From Kordia jejudonensis (GTDB lineage: Bacteria > Bacteroidota > Bacteroidia > Flavobacteriales > Flavobacteriaceae): a DNA stretch of 64,000 bases. The stretch is taken from positions 81,217 to 145,216 of the forward strand of contig NZ_LBMG01000008.1 in NCBI RefSeq assembly GCF_001005315.1, read 5' to 3'. Shown here piece after piece: positions 32,840 to 42,245 of the stretch. The stretch's first letter is position 1; each line of letters starts with the position of its first letter. A program made the position numbers and the translations under genes. The notes under the pieces are model-generated. The model did not search any database and had not been told where the DNA came from. It saw only the letters and a list, made by a program, of their open reading frames with translations.

Positions 32840-33733
32840 TTATCGCACAATCGTTCCAGTAGGGAATGACGAAGCATTTAAATTAAAATTATTCGTCGCT
32901 GGCGCTGTGTCGTTTCCAGCAGTTCCTACTAGGGGCTTTAGTAGAAATGGTGCTGGACTGTTGTCAGGACTTGGTTCTACAGAGATAACTACGGTACGTC
33001 CGCGTACATCTAGTGGGAATGTAAAACCTGCTGGTGCGTTGCGGAAAAAGTCTTCACCTGGAACTGGAGGTCCAACCGTATTTTCTGCGCCGCTAAAGTC
33101 GTTAAATTCATCAACAGCTCCGAATGTTGTAAAAGTTCCAGTAGTTAACGGACCTACGCCATCTACTACTACCCAACCTTCATATTTCCATCCGTCTGCT
33201 AAAGGAGGTAAGTTCAAGCCTGAAGTTGGCGGCATTCCTGGTGTTCCGTACCAAACTCCATATTGATCGTTTCCGTTGTTTCCTGATCCTGCTAATTCAT
33301 CTGTAGGTGTTCTTAAAAAGAATACTCCGGAAGCGTTGTCAAAGTTTCCACTACTTGTTACTGGATCTAATCCTACGGCTGCAGTGTTTCCTGAGAAATC
33401 GCCTGCTAATAATTTTGTGGCTGCTGGTGCTGGATCTGGATCAACCGTTGGCTCTATTGAAAGTACAAATGTTGTTGCCGCCGCTAATTGATCTGAGTTT
33501 ACTGAAAAAGAAGTTCTCGATAAAGCTCCTGCATCATTTACCGTAAATGTTCCTGTGGAAACTGGACTTCCATTTACAATAATCCATCCTTCATATACGA
33601 AGTCTGCACCTAAGTTTTCTAAACCATTTAGGTTTACATCTAAATTTGATATTGCTACTGTAGCATCATCATCACTACTACACGAGATTGCGAAAAATCC
33701 TAACGCTAATCCCAAAAACATTTTTTTTATCAT
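32840..33733 (-). CDS. Surface lipoprotein with duplicated domain
   Basis: The 297-residue protein starts MIKKMFLGLALGFFAISCSS, a lipoprotein signal with Cys at about residue 18. The mature region has two copies of a module: D-F-V-Y-E-G-W-I-I-V-N-G-S-P-V-S-T-G-T-F-T-V (about 44-65) and G-W-K-Y-E-G-W-V-V-V-D-G-V-G-P-L-T-T-G-T-F (about 181-202), each followed by S-V-E-P-like strands. This resembles anti-sigma or CHRD-like beta domains. I chose the ATG at 33733, because the -7 box at 33761-33768 lies upstream of it. A perfect 16-bp palindrome is just beyond that promoter. Confidence 0.7.
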   Translation of the reverse strand: MIKKMFLGLALGFFAISCSSDDDATVAISNLDVNLNGLENLGADFVYEGWIIVNGSPVSTGTFTVNDAGALSRTSFSVNSDQLAAATTFVLSIEPTVDPDPAPAATKLLAGDFSGNTAAVGLDPVTSSGNFDNASGVFFLRTPTDELAGSGNNGNDQYGVWYGTPGMPPTSGLNLPPLADGWKYEGWVVVDGVGPLTTGTFTTFGAVDEFNDFSGAENTVGPPVPGEDFFRNAPAGFTFPLDVRGRTVVISVEPSPDNSPAPFLLKPLVGTAGNDTAPATNNFNLNASSFPTGTIVR

Positions 33734-33760
33734 TGCGAATATTTTTTTATGATTACAGTA

Positions 33761-33805
33761 CAAATGTATGTTGCTAAAATCACGTAAAATGTTAGCTAGC
33801 TAACA
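33761..33805 (-). promoter_or_regulatory. Promoter with upstream 16-bp palindrome
   Basis: On the minus strand TACATTTG (complement 33761-33768) is a -7 box for the lipoprotein gene. TGTTAGCTAGCTAACA at 33790-33805 is a perfect palindrome lying against the -33 position, a likely binding site for a dimeric regulator. Confidence 0.6.
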
Positions 33806-33943
33806 CTTCTTTAAAAAAATCACTTTTTGCTAAAAAAATGTTCAAAAAAAACACACTCCTTAATGATACTATTTTTTTTGATTCAAAAACCTACATATCA
33901 AAATATTAAACACAATTATTTAACTAATTAGATTAATAAAAAT

Positions 33944-33992
33944 AAAGCATCCAAAACTGTCATGCTGTCATGTTAGTTTTGGATGCTTTTTT
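33944..33992 (-). terminator. Strong terminator between the lipoprotein and crp-like genes
   Basis: A 15-bp perfect stem, AAAGCATCCAAAACT paired with AGTTTTGGATGCTTT, with T-rich flanks. It stops the minus-strand Crp/Fnr transcript. The rest of this 304-base gap holds the promoter and palindrome listed separately. Confidence 0.92.
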
Positions 33993-34037
33993 GCGCTAAA
34001 AATAGCGTCTTTGTGTATATTTTAAATGTATTATTTT

Positions 34038-34700
34038 TTATTGAATAAAACGAATTTCTTTTCGATTAAAATCGATCACATTTGCTTCTTTTAATTCGTT
34101 CATGATGATGTTTAATGTTGGACGCGAAGTACCAATTAAGCTTGCAATATCTTTTTGTGTGTACGGATGTTTTACCACATGATCGCCTGTTTTTGGACAT
34201 TCATATCCATATTCTTCACAGAGTTCTTTTAGGAATTCTAGCAAACGTGTTTTGGTATCTTTGAAGAGTAAAAGCTGTAATCGGCGTTCTAATTTTTTAA
34301 TTCGAAAACCAATGAACTTGTATATTTTTAATGTGAAGGTTTGATTGTCTCGCATCAAATCGTGCATCGTGTCAACACCAATTGGACAGATAGACGTTGT
34401 ATTGTCTACCGACTGCGCAAATTCATTTCGTTTTTCTTCGCCTAAAATGGCTTTCTCTCCAAATAATTCTCCTTTTGATAGAATAGATTTTACCACTTCT
34501 TCTCCATCTTCTGTGTAATAGCCAAGCTTTACTTTTCCTTTTTCAATAAGATACAGTTTATTCGCAGAATCTTCTTCAAAGTAAATATAGTCTTGCTTTT
34601 TATACGCATCAAATTCGTGACTCTTTTTGTACTTCTTAAATTTATGCGGACATAAGATATTGAAGAGGTTTACATCGTTAAAATACCAAAGAGAATTCAT
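34038..34700 (-). CDS. Crp/Fnr-family transcriptional regulator
   Basis: The 220-residue protein has a cyclic-nucleotide-binding-like domain (Y-F-E-E-D-S-A-N-K-L-Y-L-I-E-K-G-K-V-K-L, S-K-G-E-L-F-G-E-K-A) and a C-terminal HTH (Y-T-Q-K-D-I-A-S-L-I-G-T-S-R-P-T-L). It lacks the Fnr four-Cys iron-sulfur ligands; a single Cys-Pro occurs at the N-terminus. The effector is unknown. It is monocistronic, with the 33944 terminator after it. Confidence 0.9.
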   Translation of the reverse strand: MNSLWYFNDVNLFNILCPHKFKKYKKSHEFDAYKKQDYIYFEEDSANKLYLIEKGKVKLGYYTEDGEEVVKSILSKGELFGEKAILGEEKRNEFAQSVDNTTSICPIGVDTMHDLMRDNQTFTLKIYKFIGFRIKKLERRLQLLLFKDTKTRLLEFLKELCEEYGYECPKTGDHVVKHPYTQKDIASLIGTSRPTLNIIMNELKEANVIDFNRKEIRFIQ

Positions 34701-34785
34701 CGTATTGTGTGGTTACTTTTTAGGTGTTATCAAGGCTATTAATTCAGAAGTCGATAAAAAAAGTAAGAACTTACATAATAAGCAT

Positions 34786-34813
34786 AAAAAAACTCCAGAT
34801 TGCGCTGGAGTTT
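34786..34813 (-). terminator. Terminator after lpdA
   Basis: AAACTCCA pairs with TGGAGTTT; read on the minus strand a run of T follows. Confidence 0.85.
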
Positions 34814-34837
34814 GTTATTTTTTATGTGATATACGTT

Positions 34838-36244
34838 TTACACGTGCAATGCTCTGTCTTCTGTAGCCGCTAATGCCGCTTCTTTGATAGCTTCTGCAAA
34901 TGTTGGATGTGCATGTGACATACGCGCAATATCTTCCGCAGATGCTCTGTATTCCATCGCAACTACCGCTTCCGCGATTAAATCGGCTGCTCTGGCACCA
35001 ATCATGTGAACTCCTAAGATTTCATCTGTTTTTTCATCGGCTAAGATTTTGATGAAACCATCTAAATCCATACTTGCTCTACTTCTACCTAAGGCACGCA
35101 TTGGAAATTGTCCAGATTTGTAGGCAATTCCAGCATCTTTTAATTCTTGCTCCGTTTTTCCAACCGCAGCAACTTCTGGCCATGTGTAGACAACTCCAGG
35201 AATTAAATTGTAATCGATATGTGGTTTTTGTCCCGCAATAATTTCAGCTACCATAGAACCTTCTTCCGAAGCTTTGTGTGCCAACATTGCTCCTTTTACC
35301 ACATCTCCAATTGCGTAAATGTTTGAAACATTGGTTTGCAAATGTCCGTTTACTTCTACTCTACCTCTGTCATCTAGTTTTACTCCAGCCGCTTCCGCGT
35401 TTAATCCGTCAGTATATGGACGACGACCTACAGAAACTAGGCAATAATCTCCTTTGAATTCTACTTCTTCGCCTTTTTTGTTGTCCGCTTTTACAATAAC
35501 TTCATCTCCAACTCGCTCAACAGATTTTACTTTGTGCGATGTGTTGATTTTATATTTTTGCTTTTTGAATACTTTTGTCAATTCCTTCGATAAACCAGCG
35601 TCCATCCCTGGAATGATTCTATCCATATATTCAACAACAGTTACTTCTGCGCCTAAACGTCTGTATACTTGTCCTAATTCCAATCCAATAACTCCACCAC
35701 CAATGACAATCATGTGTTTTGGCACTTCTTTTAGCTTTAGTGCTTCTGTAGAAGTAATTACGCGTTCTTTATCAAGTGTAATGAATGGTAAGTTTGATGG
35801 TTTACTTCCCGTAGCAATGATGATATTTTTTGCTTCAATTTCTTCGGAAGTTCCGTCATTTTTGGCAATGTTTACGTGTGTAGCATCTTTAAAACTACCC
35901 AAACCTTCGTAGACATCAATTTTGTTCTTTTTCATCAAGAAATCAATTCCTCCAGTAGTTTGATCGACAACAGCAGTTTTACGAGCGATCATTTTTTCAA
36001 GATTGACTTTTACATCTCCTGAAATTTCAATTCCGTGATCGTCAAAATGTTTGATAGCATCTTCGTAATGATGAGAAGAATCTAACAACGCTTTTGACGG
36101 AATACAACCTACATTTAAGCAAGTTCCACCGAGCGTACTGTATTTTTCTATAATTGCTGTTTTCATTCCTAGTTGTGCACAGCGAATTGCGGCAACATAT
36201 CCACCAGGTCCTGAACCGATAACGGCTACATCGTATGAATTCAT
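34838..36244 (-). CDS. lpdA: Dihydrolipoyl dehydrogenase
   Basis: The E3 flavoprotein reoxidises dihydrolipoamide in pyruvate and 2-oxoacid dehydrogenase complexes and the glycine cleavage system. The 468-residue protein has the FAD Rossmann motif (V-A-V-I-G-S-G-P-G-G-Y), redox disulfide G-G-T-C-L-N-V-G-C-I-P-S-K, NAD-binding I-G-G-G-V-I-G-L-E-L-G, and the catalytic H-A-H-P-T-F-A-E at the C-terminus. I chose the ATG at 36244; an upstream ATG in the same frame (36292) lies on the promoter, whose -7 box TACTTTTG is at 36282-36289. Confidence 0.97.
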   Translation of the reverse strand: MNSYDVAVIGSGPGGYVAAIRCAQLGMKTAIIEKYSTLGGTCLNVGCIPSKALLDSSHHYEDAIKHFDDHGIEISGDVKVNLEKMIARKTAVVDQTTGGIDFLMKKNKIDVYEGLGSFKDATHVNIAKNDGTSEEIEAKNIIIATGSKPSNLPFITLDKERVITSTEALKLKEVPKHMIVIGGGVIGLELGQVYRRLGAEVTVVEYMDRIIPGMDAGLSKELTKVFKKQKYKINTSHKVKSVERVGDEVIVKADNKKGEEVEFKGDYCLVSVGRRPYTDGLNAEAAGVKLDDRGRVEVNGHLQTNVSNIYAIGDVVKGAMLAHKASEEGSMVAEIIAGQKPHIDYNLIPGVVYTWPEVAAVGKTEQELKDAGIAYKSGQFPMRALGRSRASMDLDGFIKILADEKTDEILGVHMIGARAADLIAEAVVAMEYRASAEDIARMSHAHPTFAEAIKEAALAATEDRALHV

Positions 36245-36281
36245 ATTCTTTTTTTTTGAACTTTTTTGTTTGTCAAGAATA

Positions 36282-36311
36282 CAAAAGTACAACTATTTTA
36301 GAGTTCAACAA
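36282..36311 (-). promoter_or_regulatory. lpdA promoter
   Basis: On the minus strand TTG (36309-36311), a 19-base spacer and TACTTTTG (36282-36289) match the consensus. This decides the lpdA start. Confidence 0.8.
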
Positions 36312-36376
36312 TGCTTTAATGATTTCTATAACATTTTCATCATAAATACTTTTAAAAACATTGTGTATATAAGCAA

Positions 36377-36414
36377 AAAAGCAGCAATTTACATAGAAGA
36401 AATTGCCGCTTTTT
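36377..36414 (-). terminator. Terminator after the T9SS protease gene
   Basis: AAAAGC-A-GCAATTT pairs with AAATTGC-C-GCTTTT (one internal mismatch), with A- and T-rich flanks. Confidence 0.82.
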
Positions 36415-36435
36415 ATTTTTTTAGTAATGTTTTTT

Positions 36436-39090
36436 CTAGTTTACAATAATACGTTTTGTTGTTACTTTTTTATCAGTAATTAGTTTTAGTATATATATAT
36501 TAGGGCGTAAATTACCTAAATCAACGGGCACTTTATCTTGATGCTTAAATGATTTTTCATATAGTAATTGTCCAGTGTTGACATCTAATACCTGAATTGT
36601 TCCACGTTGTACAGCTACTTCTTGAATTTGAACTGTAAATTGTCCTCTGCTTGGATTTGGAATTAACGTAATATCATCTACTGTAGTTTGTCTTCTGAAT
36701 GGTTCTCCTCTATCTTCATTTCCTCTACCATTTAATTCTACAAAATAGTGACATTCACTTCCATACGCTTCTTCTCTGTTTTCAGAGTAGTTTTGAGAGA
36801 ATGCAAAATGATAGTTTACTGATTGTCTAAAACCTTGATTCATTCTGAATTCAACACTTAATGGATAATATACTCCTGGCGGCATACGAAGATTCAATAG
36901 TTGCGCTCTTGAAGGTTGTGTAAGTACAACTTCTCTTTCTTCTTCATTTATAATTTCAATACCTTCTGCTTGCCTACCATTTTCCAGCCATAAGTTCCAA
37001 AGTTCTTGGCTAAGCTGAAATCTGATTTCACCAACTTCTCTAAAAGGAACTGCTATTTGATCATCATCTAACAAAGTAAAATTTACATCAAATAAAGCAT
37101 GTTCAAATGTATGATTCCCAACTACAATTCCTCCAAAACCATTTAAATAGTTTCCTCCAAGATTTACCAAACTTGCATTTCGAGTCACAATATTGTTGTT
37201 GTTGCTCACATTTGGACCAATTGGTGCGCCTGGACCTGGATTTTCATTAGCCATTGGATCATTCGGATCTACAATTCTTCCCAAGAAACAAATCATTGCG
37301 CCATTATTTAACCCAAAAATTGCTGGATCGTCTGGTTGCCACTTTGCATCAATAATGTATTCTTGTCCTGGTGCCAACGCTGGAATTCGGAATCCTTGTC
37401 CAGCAACATACGTGTTAGTAGCATTAAAACCAGTGTAAGGAACTGTTAATTCAGCTCCAGCTGGATTTCCATTTATGAGTGTTGTTCCGTCCCAAGATTC
37501 TGGCCAAGCTTCTCCTGTAGAACCTAATGTCCAATATAGTTTTGCATAACTTACAGAAGAAGTTGTAAAACTTACATTATGCACTCTGAAACGCATTACG
37601 TTAGAATTTGAACCAAGATATCCTGGATCTTCATGAGTCAGATTTAGTCCTGAATTTGTTCTACGATTCCAGATATCTGGACTTTGCCATATACCTTGCC
37701 CTGAATTATTTGGTTCTTCTCCTCCATCACGTGAGCTATCAAATCCTGCCAAATCATATCCAGTATCACAACCCATAGATTTTAATACTTCTACACCTGT
37801 ATTTCCAGGATCTAACCAATTACTTAGTCGTGTAGAATTGGTTCCGCCACCAGTCCAAGATTCCGAGAATTTCCCGTAATTATTGTTATCTACGAAACTT
37901 CCTCCTGAAGAAGTACAACCTAGATTTAAGTCTCCATTCCATAATTGCCCTATTATTTGGTGGTTTTGATTAAATAATGGCGATCCACTTGAACCTGGCT
38001 CTACCAACCCATCATCCCATTGATCTATAAGCCATCTGTTAGTTCCGTTAGAGACAGCATTACTATCAAAAGAGATTTTTTTGATATCTCCGGCAGGATG
38101 ATGAATTCCAGCTACACTTAACGGTACTGTTCCTGTGTTGTCCCAACCCGCAAAAGTAATACCATAAGATGTTGGAATTGATGAAGTAATTTCCACCAAA
38201 CAAAAATCAGTGGTACTTCTTCTTGCTCTGAATGCTGCTCCACTTACAGATTGAAATGATGGCGAACTACCAGGTGTTGTACATGTAGCACTTTGCCAAT
38301 TGAATCGGAATACCCAAGAACCTGGATTTGGATCAAAAGTATAACAATGGTTTGCTGTTAATACATATGGTGTTTGATCTTGATTTGTATTGTTTATTAA
38401 AGAACCTGAACATGAACTTCCTGCAAGCACAATAAGCATACTTGCATCAATTTCACAAGTCCAAGGTGCGCCAACAGCACAATTTACATTATTATGACAT
38501 GGTCTTGCATTTGTATCTCCAAAACCATACGGCGCTCTATATCCGTGAATTACAGTACTGAGTTCTATTTGCCCCTTTCCTATTACTTCTTTTGGTTCGT
38601 AGTATTCAAACGTAATGAAATCTCCTTGAATTAAATCTGTAGCAAAGATTCCGTTATCCTTGTTATTTTTATTGGTAAACGCTCCTAAGACTTCTTGTTT
38701 CTTATTGTATATAAACAATTTAGCCCCTTCTGGAAGTCTATATTTTTTAAAGATTAGATTGATGCTTAGCGCATTTGGAGAGACAATAGAAACATTCCAG
38801 ACGCGATCGCCATTACCTAGTGTTTGCCAAACACCTCTTTTAAATCCAATTTCTACTGGAATTTCCACTCCAAATCGATACGGCTTTAATTCATCTTTGG
38901 TAGCTTCGTCTTCTCTTTTATAAGATTCCACATCAACCAAAGGCATAGCAACTACAGGGATTTTAGCATTCAAAAATCCTTTATTTTGCAGTGTAAACGC
39001 ATACGGCGTTCCACCTTCACTTATCTGAGCTTCTGCTTGCCAACTTATGCACAGCAGGAAACTCATTAATAATAATAACTTTGTTTTCAT
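36436..39090 (-). CDS. Secreted trypsin-like protease with T9SS sorting domain
   Basis: The 884-residue protein has a signal peptide (MKTKLLLLMSFLLCISWQAEA). A trypsin-like serine protease domain follows: L-T-A-N-H-C-Y with the catalytic His, D-F-C-L-V-E-I with the likely Asp, and P-G-S-S-G-S-P-L-F with the Ser. This is the family of lysyl endopeptidase-like S1 enzymes. Then come beta-sandwich modules (about 440-790), and the last 75 residues are a T9SS type A sorting tail: L-I-P-N-P-S-R-G-Q-F-T-V, D-L-G-N-L-R-P-N-I-Y and T-K-R-I-I-V-N. It is exported through the outer membrane. Cleavage specificity is not certain. Confidence 0.9.
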   Translation of the reverse strand: MKTKLLLLMSFLLCISWQAEAQISEGGTPYAFTLQNKGFLNAKIPVVAMPLVDVESYKREDEATKDELKPYRFGVEIPVEIGFKRGVWQTLGNGDRVWNVSIVSPNALSINLIFKKYRLPEGAKLFIYNKKQEVLGAFTNKNNKDNGIFATDLIQGDFITFEYYEPKEVIGKGQIELSTVIHGYRAPYGFGDTNARPCHNNVNCAVGAPWTCEIDASMLIVLAGSSCSGSLINNTNQDQTPYVLTANHCYTFDPNPGSWVFRFNWQSATCTTPGSSPSFQSVSGAAFRARRSTTDFCLVEITSSIPTSYGITFAGWDNTGTVPLSVAGIHHPAGDIKKISFDSNAVSNGTNRWLIDQWDDGLVEPGSSGSPLFNQNHQIIGQLWNGDLNLGCTSSGGSFVDNNNYGKFSESWTGGGTNSTRLSNWLDPGNTGVEVLKSMGCDTGYDLAGFDSSRDGGEEPNNSGQGIWQSPDIWNRRTNSGLNLTHEDPGYLGSNSNVMRFRVHNVSFTTSSVSYAKLYWTLGSTGEAWPESWDGTTLINGNPAGAELTVPYTGFNATNTYVAGQGFRIPALAPGQEYIIDAKWQPDDPAIFGLNNGAMICFLGRIVDPNDPMANENPGPGAPIGPNVSNNNNIVTRNASLVNLGGNYLNGFGGIVVGNHTFEHALFDVNFTLLDDDQIAVPFREVGEIRFQLSQELWNLWLENGRQAEGIEIINEEEREVVLTQPSRAQLLNLRMPPGVYYPLSVEFRMNQGFRQSVNYHFAFSQNYSENREEAYGSECHYFVELNGRGNEDRGEPFRRQTTVDDITLIPNPSRGQFTVQIQEVAVQRGTIQVLDVNTGQLLYEKSFKHQDKVPVDLGNLRPNIYILKLITDKKVTTKRIIVN

Positions 39091-39272
39091 GGTTTTGATT
39101 GTTTTATAGGTTATTTTATTTATAATACCTTAAAAGTAAACCATTTAAATCCCTTAAGAAAAGGTTAAACACGTATTTATTGAAGGTAAAACGCCTTTAT
39201 TTGAGAAGGTTAAACCATATAGTGATTAGAAAGAATATTCTTAAATTAATAAGTTTGAATTATCGCAATTAG

Positions 39273-39905
39273 TTAAACAGGAAACCCTAACATTTCTCCC
39301 ATTCCAATGGTGAACAACCAACTTCCATAAATGGCGTGTTCAATAGTGACTAATAGTGTCGACTTCGTTTTGATGAACGTGAACGCGAATAAAATCCCGC
39401 CAAGGAATGTAAGTACTAAAACTAATACGTTTTGAAAGAAAAAATGTGCCAAGCAAAACACAATGGCGTTGATAAATATGAGTAGATTTTTATTTTTAAA
39501 TAATGATTCATACCGAACAAAAAAGAAGGTTCTGTATATTAATTCTTGTGGATATACTGAAAATACACTGTAAAAGAATAAAATGAAAAGCCATAATAAT
39601 GGTTTTGTTTTTGGGACGATAAATAGCTTTGAAATATCTGTAAAATACACATATACTGCGGTAATTACACAAATACAAGCTAGTAAAATTAACGTTCGTT
39701 CCCAAAATGCTTTCCAATTGAGATGTTCATTGAGTTTGAAACGTTGTTTTTCTACTCTGAGTAACATCCAAACGATGTATAGAAAACCGAAAAGTCCAAG
39801 TCCGAGTTTTAACCAAATAGGATAATCTAATACCAAACTTACAGGCATCAAAATGAAAATCAAGAAGAATTCTGTGAGTTTGTAGCGTGTGTTTTGAAAA
39901 TCCAT
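39273..39905 (-). CDS. CPBP-family intramembrane metalloprotease
   Basis: The 210-residue membrane protein has about six helices and the CPBP (Rce1/Abi) pattern: P-Q-E-L-I-Y-R-T-F-F-F-V-R-Y near residue 115 and A-I-V-F-C-L-A-H-F-F-F near residue 150. The usual motif begins with two Glu; here it is Q-E, so one ligand is replaced, but the His is kept. Members cut C-terminal tails of prenylated or bacteriocin-related proteins. Whether this protein is catalytic is not sure. Note the peptide genes in the window; no direct link is shown. Confidence 0.8.
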   Translation of the reverse strand: MDFQNTRYKLTEFFLIFILMPVSLVLDYPIWLKLGLGLFGFLYIVWMLLRVEKQRFKLNEHLNWKAFWERTLILLACICVITAVYVYFTDISKLFIVPKTKPLLWLFILFFYSVFSVYPQELIYRTFFFVRYESLFKNKNLLIFINAIVFCLAHFFFQNVLVLVLTFLGGILFAFTFIKTKSTLLVTIEHAIYGSWLFTIGMGEMLGFPV

Positions 39906-39937
39906 TTGAAACGTTTAGAATATAAAGGTATGGTTTT

Positions 39938-40399
39938 CTAAACAGAAATCGCCGTTGTATGTTTTACTTCACTAATCACAAAAATGCTATGCGTGTTTCC
40001 AATGTTTGGAATTACCGTTAGTTTACTGACCATAAAATCGCGATACGCTTCCATATCTTCCACTAAGATTTTTAGAATGTAATCGTAATCGCCACTTACG
40101 TGATAACATTCCAATACTTCTTCCAACTTTATAATTTCACGTTCAAATTTTAGCACAAAGTCTTTTGAATGTTGTGTTAAACGTACATGACATTGCGCCA
40201 TGAAGCTTTTTGCAATTCGTTTTTTATCTAAAATTGCCACATAATTTTTCACAACACCTTCTTTTTCAAGCTTCTTAATACGTTCATACACAGCAGTTAC
40301 GGATAAGTTTAGCTTGTTTGATAATTCTTTGGTGGTTTGTTTGCTATCTTTTTGCAATAGCATTAACAACTTTCGGTCGGTTTGATCAAGTTTCAACAT
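39938..40399 (-). CDS. Lrp/AsnC-family transcriptional regulator
   Basis: The 153-residue protein has an N-terminal HTH (L-D-Q-T-D-R-K-L-L-M-L-L-Q, T-T-K-E-L-S-N-K-L-N-L-S-V-T-A-V-Y-E-R-I) and a RAM ligand-binding domain (V-L-E-C-Y-H-V-S-G-D-Y-D-Y-I-L-K). It is divergent from the methionine gamma-lyase-like gene at 40556, and the 156-base AT-rich gap between them is the likely operator. Amino acid binding (for example methionine or leucine) is inferred from the family. Confidence 0.93.
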   Translation of the reverse strand: MLKLDQTDRKLLMLLQKDSKQTTKELSNKLNLSVTAVYERIKKLEKEGVVKNYVAILDKKRIAKSFMAQCHVRLTQHSKDFVLKFEREIIKLEEVLECYHVSGDYDYILKILVEDMEAYRDFMVSKLTVIPNIGNTHSIFVISEVKHTTAISV

Positions 40400-40555
40400 G
40401 GAAAAAATTCTATAATTGTATTATTTTCAAAGTAAAATTAAATAATATTTCACTCTAAAACCATTTTAATAGATTTATTTTCTATATAAAACACATTTGA
40501 TTGATTTTAATTCTATTTATATCGAATTTTACTACATATTTAAATTTTAAAAACT

Positions 40556-41770
40556 ATGAAGTTCAATCCAGCTAGTAACATACAAGATTTACAGTATTTT
40601 GGCGAATTTGGAGGTGTAAATCCTTCAATTTCAGATTCATCAACTTATACATTTTTGTCAGCAAAAACCATGTTTGACACCTTTGAAGGCAATGCAGATG
40701 GTTGTTATTTGTATTCGCGACATACATCGCCGAGCAATTTGTATTTAGGCGAAGCGTTGGCCGCTATGGAAGGCACTGAAACTGCAAATGTTTCCGCTTC
40801 AGGAATGGGCGCCATTACACCAGTTTTATTACAGTTATGCAAAAGTGGCGATCATATTGTTTCTAGCAGAACGATTTATGGCGGAACGTATGCTTTTTTA
40901 AAAAATTTTACACCACGTTTTCATATTGAAACTTCATTTGTAGATATTACAAAATTGGATGTGGTTGAAGCGGCAATTACACCAAAAACGAAAGTATTGT
41001 ACTGCGAAGCGGTTAGCAATCCACTGTTAGAAGTTGCTGATATTGCTGGTCTAGCCAGAATTGCCAAGAAATATAATTTACAATTAGTGGTTGACAATAC
41101 CTTTTCGCCGTTGTCAATTTCGCCTGCCAAACTTGGAGCAGATGTGGTTATTCACAGCTTAACGAAATTTATCAACGGTTCTAGTGATACGGTTGGTGGT
41201 GTAGTTTGTGGAACACAAGCTTTTATTGATCAATTGCGAAATGTTAATGACGGCGCAAGCATGTTATTGGGTTCAACAATGGATAGTTTGCGAGCGGCTT
41301 CTGTATTGAAAAATTTACGAACGCTTCATATTCGGATGAAACAGCACAGTCACAACGCAGCCTATTTAGCACAAAAATTTCAAGAAGATGGTTTAAAAAC
41401 GGTGTATCCAGGCTTGACTTCACATCCATCACATGAATTATTTAAAAGCATGATGAATGAAGAGTATGGTTTTGGCGGTATGCTAACCATTGATGTTGGT
41501 AGCAGTGAAAAAGCAAATCAACTCATGGAGTTAATGCAACAAAGAAATTTAGGGTATTTGGCCGTGAGCTTAGGATTTTATAAAACGTTATTTAGCGCGC
41601 CAGGAACATCTACCTCATCGGAAATACCAGCAGAAGAACAAGCAGCAATGGGCTTAACAGATGGCTTGATTCGTTTTTCTATAGGTTTGGATAATGACAT
41701 CCACAGAACCTATACGATTATGCGTGAATGCATGCATGAACTTCATATTTTACAGCCTACGTTGGTATAA
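40556..41770 (+). CDS. Methionine gamma-lyase-like PLP enzyme (Cys/Met metabolism family)
   Basis: The 404-residue PLP enzyme has the fold-type I Cys/Met signature: S-A-S-G-M-G-A-I near 80, T-I-Y-G-G-T-Y near 106, V-D-N-T-F-S-P (Asp 180) and V-I-H-S-L-T-K-F-I-N-G-S-S with the PLP lysine at 204. Members eliminate the gamma- or beta-substituent of methionine, cystathionine or homocysteine, releasing ammonia and a 2-oxo acid. A divergent Lrp regulator suggests amino-acid-responsive control. Typical MGL has Y-T-R-L-G-N-P; here Y-S-R-H-T-S-P differs, so the exact substrate is uncertain. Confidence 0.85.
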   Translation: MKFNPASNIQDLQYFGEFGGVNPSISDSSTYTFLSAKTMFDTFEGNADGCYLYSRHTSPSNLYLGEALAAMEGTETANVSASGMGAITPVLLQLCKSGDHIVSSRTIYGGTYAFLKNFTPRFHIETSFVDITKLDVVEAAITPKTKVLYCEAVSNPLLEVADIAGLARIAKKYNLQLVVDNTFSPLSISPAKLGADVVIHSLTKFINGSSDTVGGVVCGTQAFIDQLRNVNDGASMLLGSTMDSLRAASVLKNLRTLHIRMKQHSHNAAYLAQKFQEDGLKTVYPGLTSHPSHELFKSMMNEEYGFGGMLTIDVGSSEKANQLMELMQQRNLGYLAVSLGFYKTLFSAPGTSTSSEIPAEEQAAMGLTDGLIRFSIGLDNDIHRTYTIMRECMHELHILQPTLV

Positions 41771-41800
41771 TTAAGCTTTTTTTAGTTACTACGAGACAAG

Positions 41801-41828
41801 AAGGAATATCTCAAGGTATTCCTTTTTG
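41801..41828 (+). terminator. Terminator after the methionine gamma-lyase-like gene
   Basis: AAGGAATA pairs with TATTCCTT around TCTCAAGG, followed by T-run. Confidence 0.78.
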
Positions 41829-41984
41829 AGTTAAAAACTTACACTATAAAAAAGAAACAACTTAAGTGTTTCTACGTGCTTTTTATAAAAATATCGCTCA
41901 TTACGGTTTTCCGTAAAATTCATTCTACAGATATCGTTATCATTGAATTCAAAATTCAATGATTACCTAAGAAACCCTAAATTA

Positions 41985-42245
41985 ATGAGCCAAGACGTAT
42001 ATATTTTAAGAGAACACATAGACTCAGGAGAGATGCATTTATTCTTAGCTTCTAAGACAAAAGAAGATGAATGTTACGCTAAACAAAAATCAATTTGCGG
42101 AAAAATGGATGCTGATGATGCTTCTAAAACTATTTTTTCATGTCAACCCGAAAACAGTGCCCGAAAACAATGTGCAAAAGTTGGAAAACAGGTTTGTAGT
42201 AAATGTATTAGCTATTTATATGATAATGGGATTGATTTAAAATAA
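41985..42245 (+). CDS. Hypothetical Cys-rich small protein
   Basis: The 86-residue protein (MSQDVYILREHIDSGEMHLF) has six Cys, including C-Y-A-K-Q-K-S-I-C-G-K and C-A-K-V-G-K-Q-V-C-S-K-C, so a metal site is possible. There is no signal peptide. The frame stays open upstream to a TTG at 41943; I prefer the ATG at 41985, although no Shine-Dalgarno can decide. No family recognised. It is separated from the upstream gene by a terminator and is followed by an 8-bp tandem repeat at the stop. Confidence 0.5.
   Translation: MSQDVYILREHIDSGEMHLFLASKTKEDECYAKQKSICGKMDADDASKTIFSCQPENSARKQCAKVGKQVCSKCISYLYDNGIDLK

Noticed and set aside
36282..36292. Longer N-terminus for lpdA from the ATG at 36292
   Set aside because: The extra 16 residues cover the -7 box of its own promoter and are not in the family.
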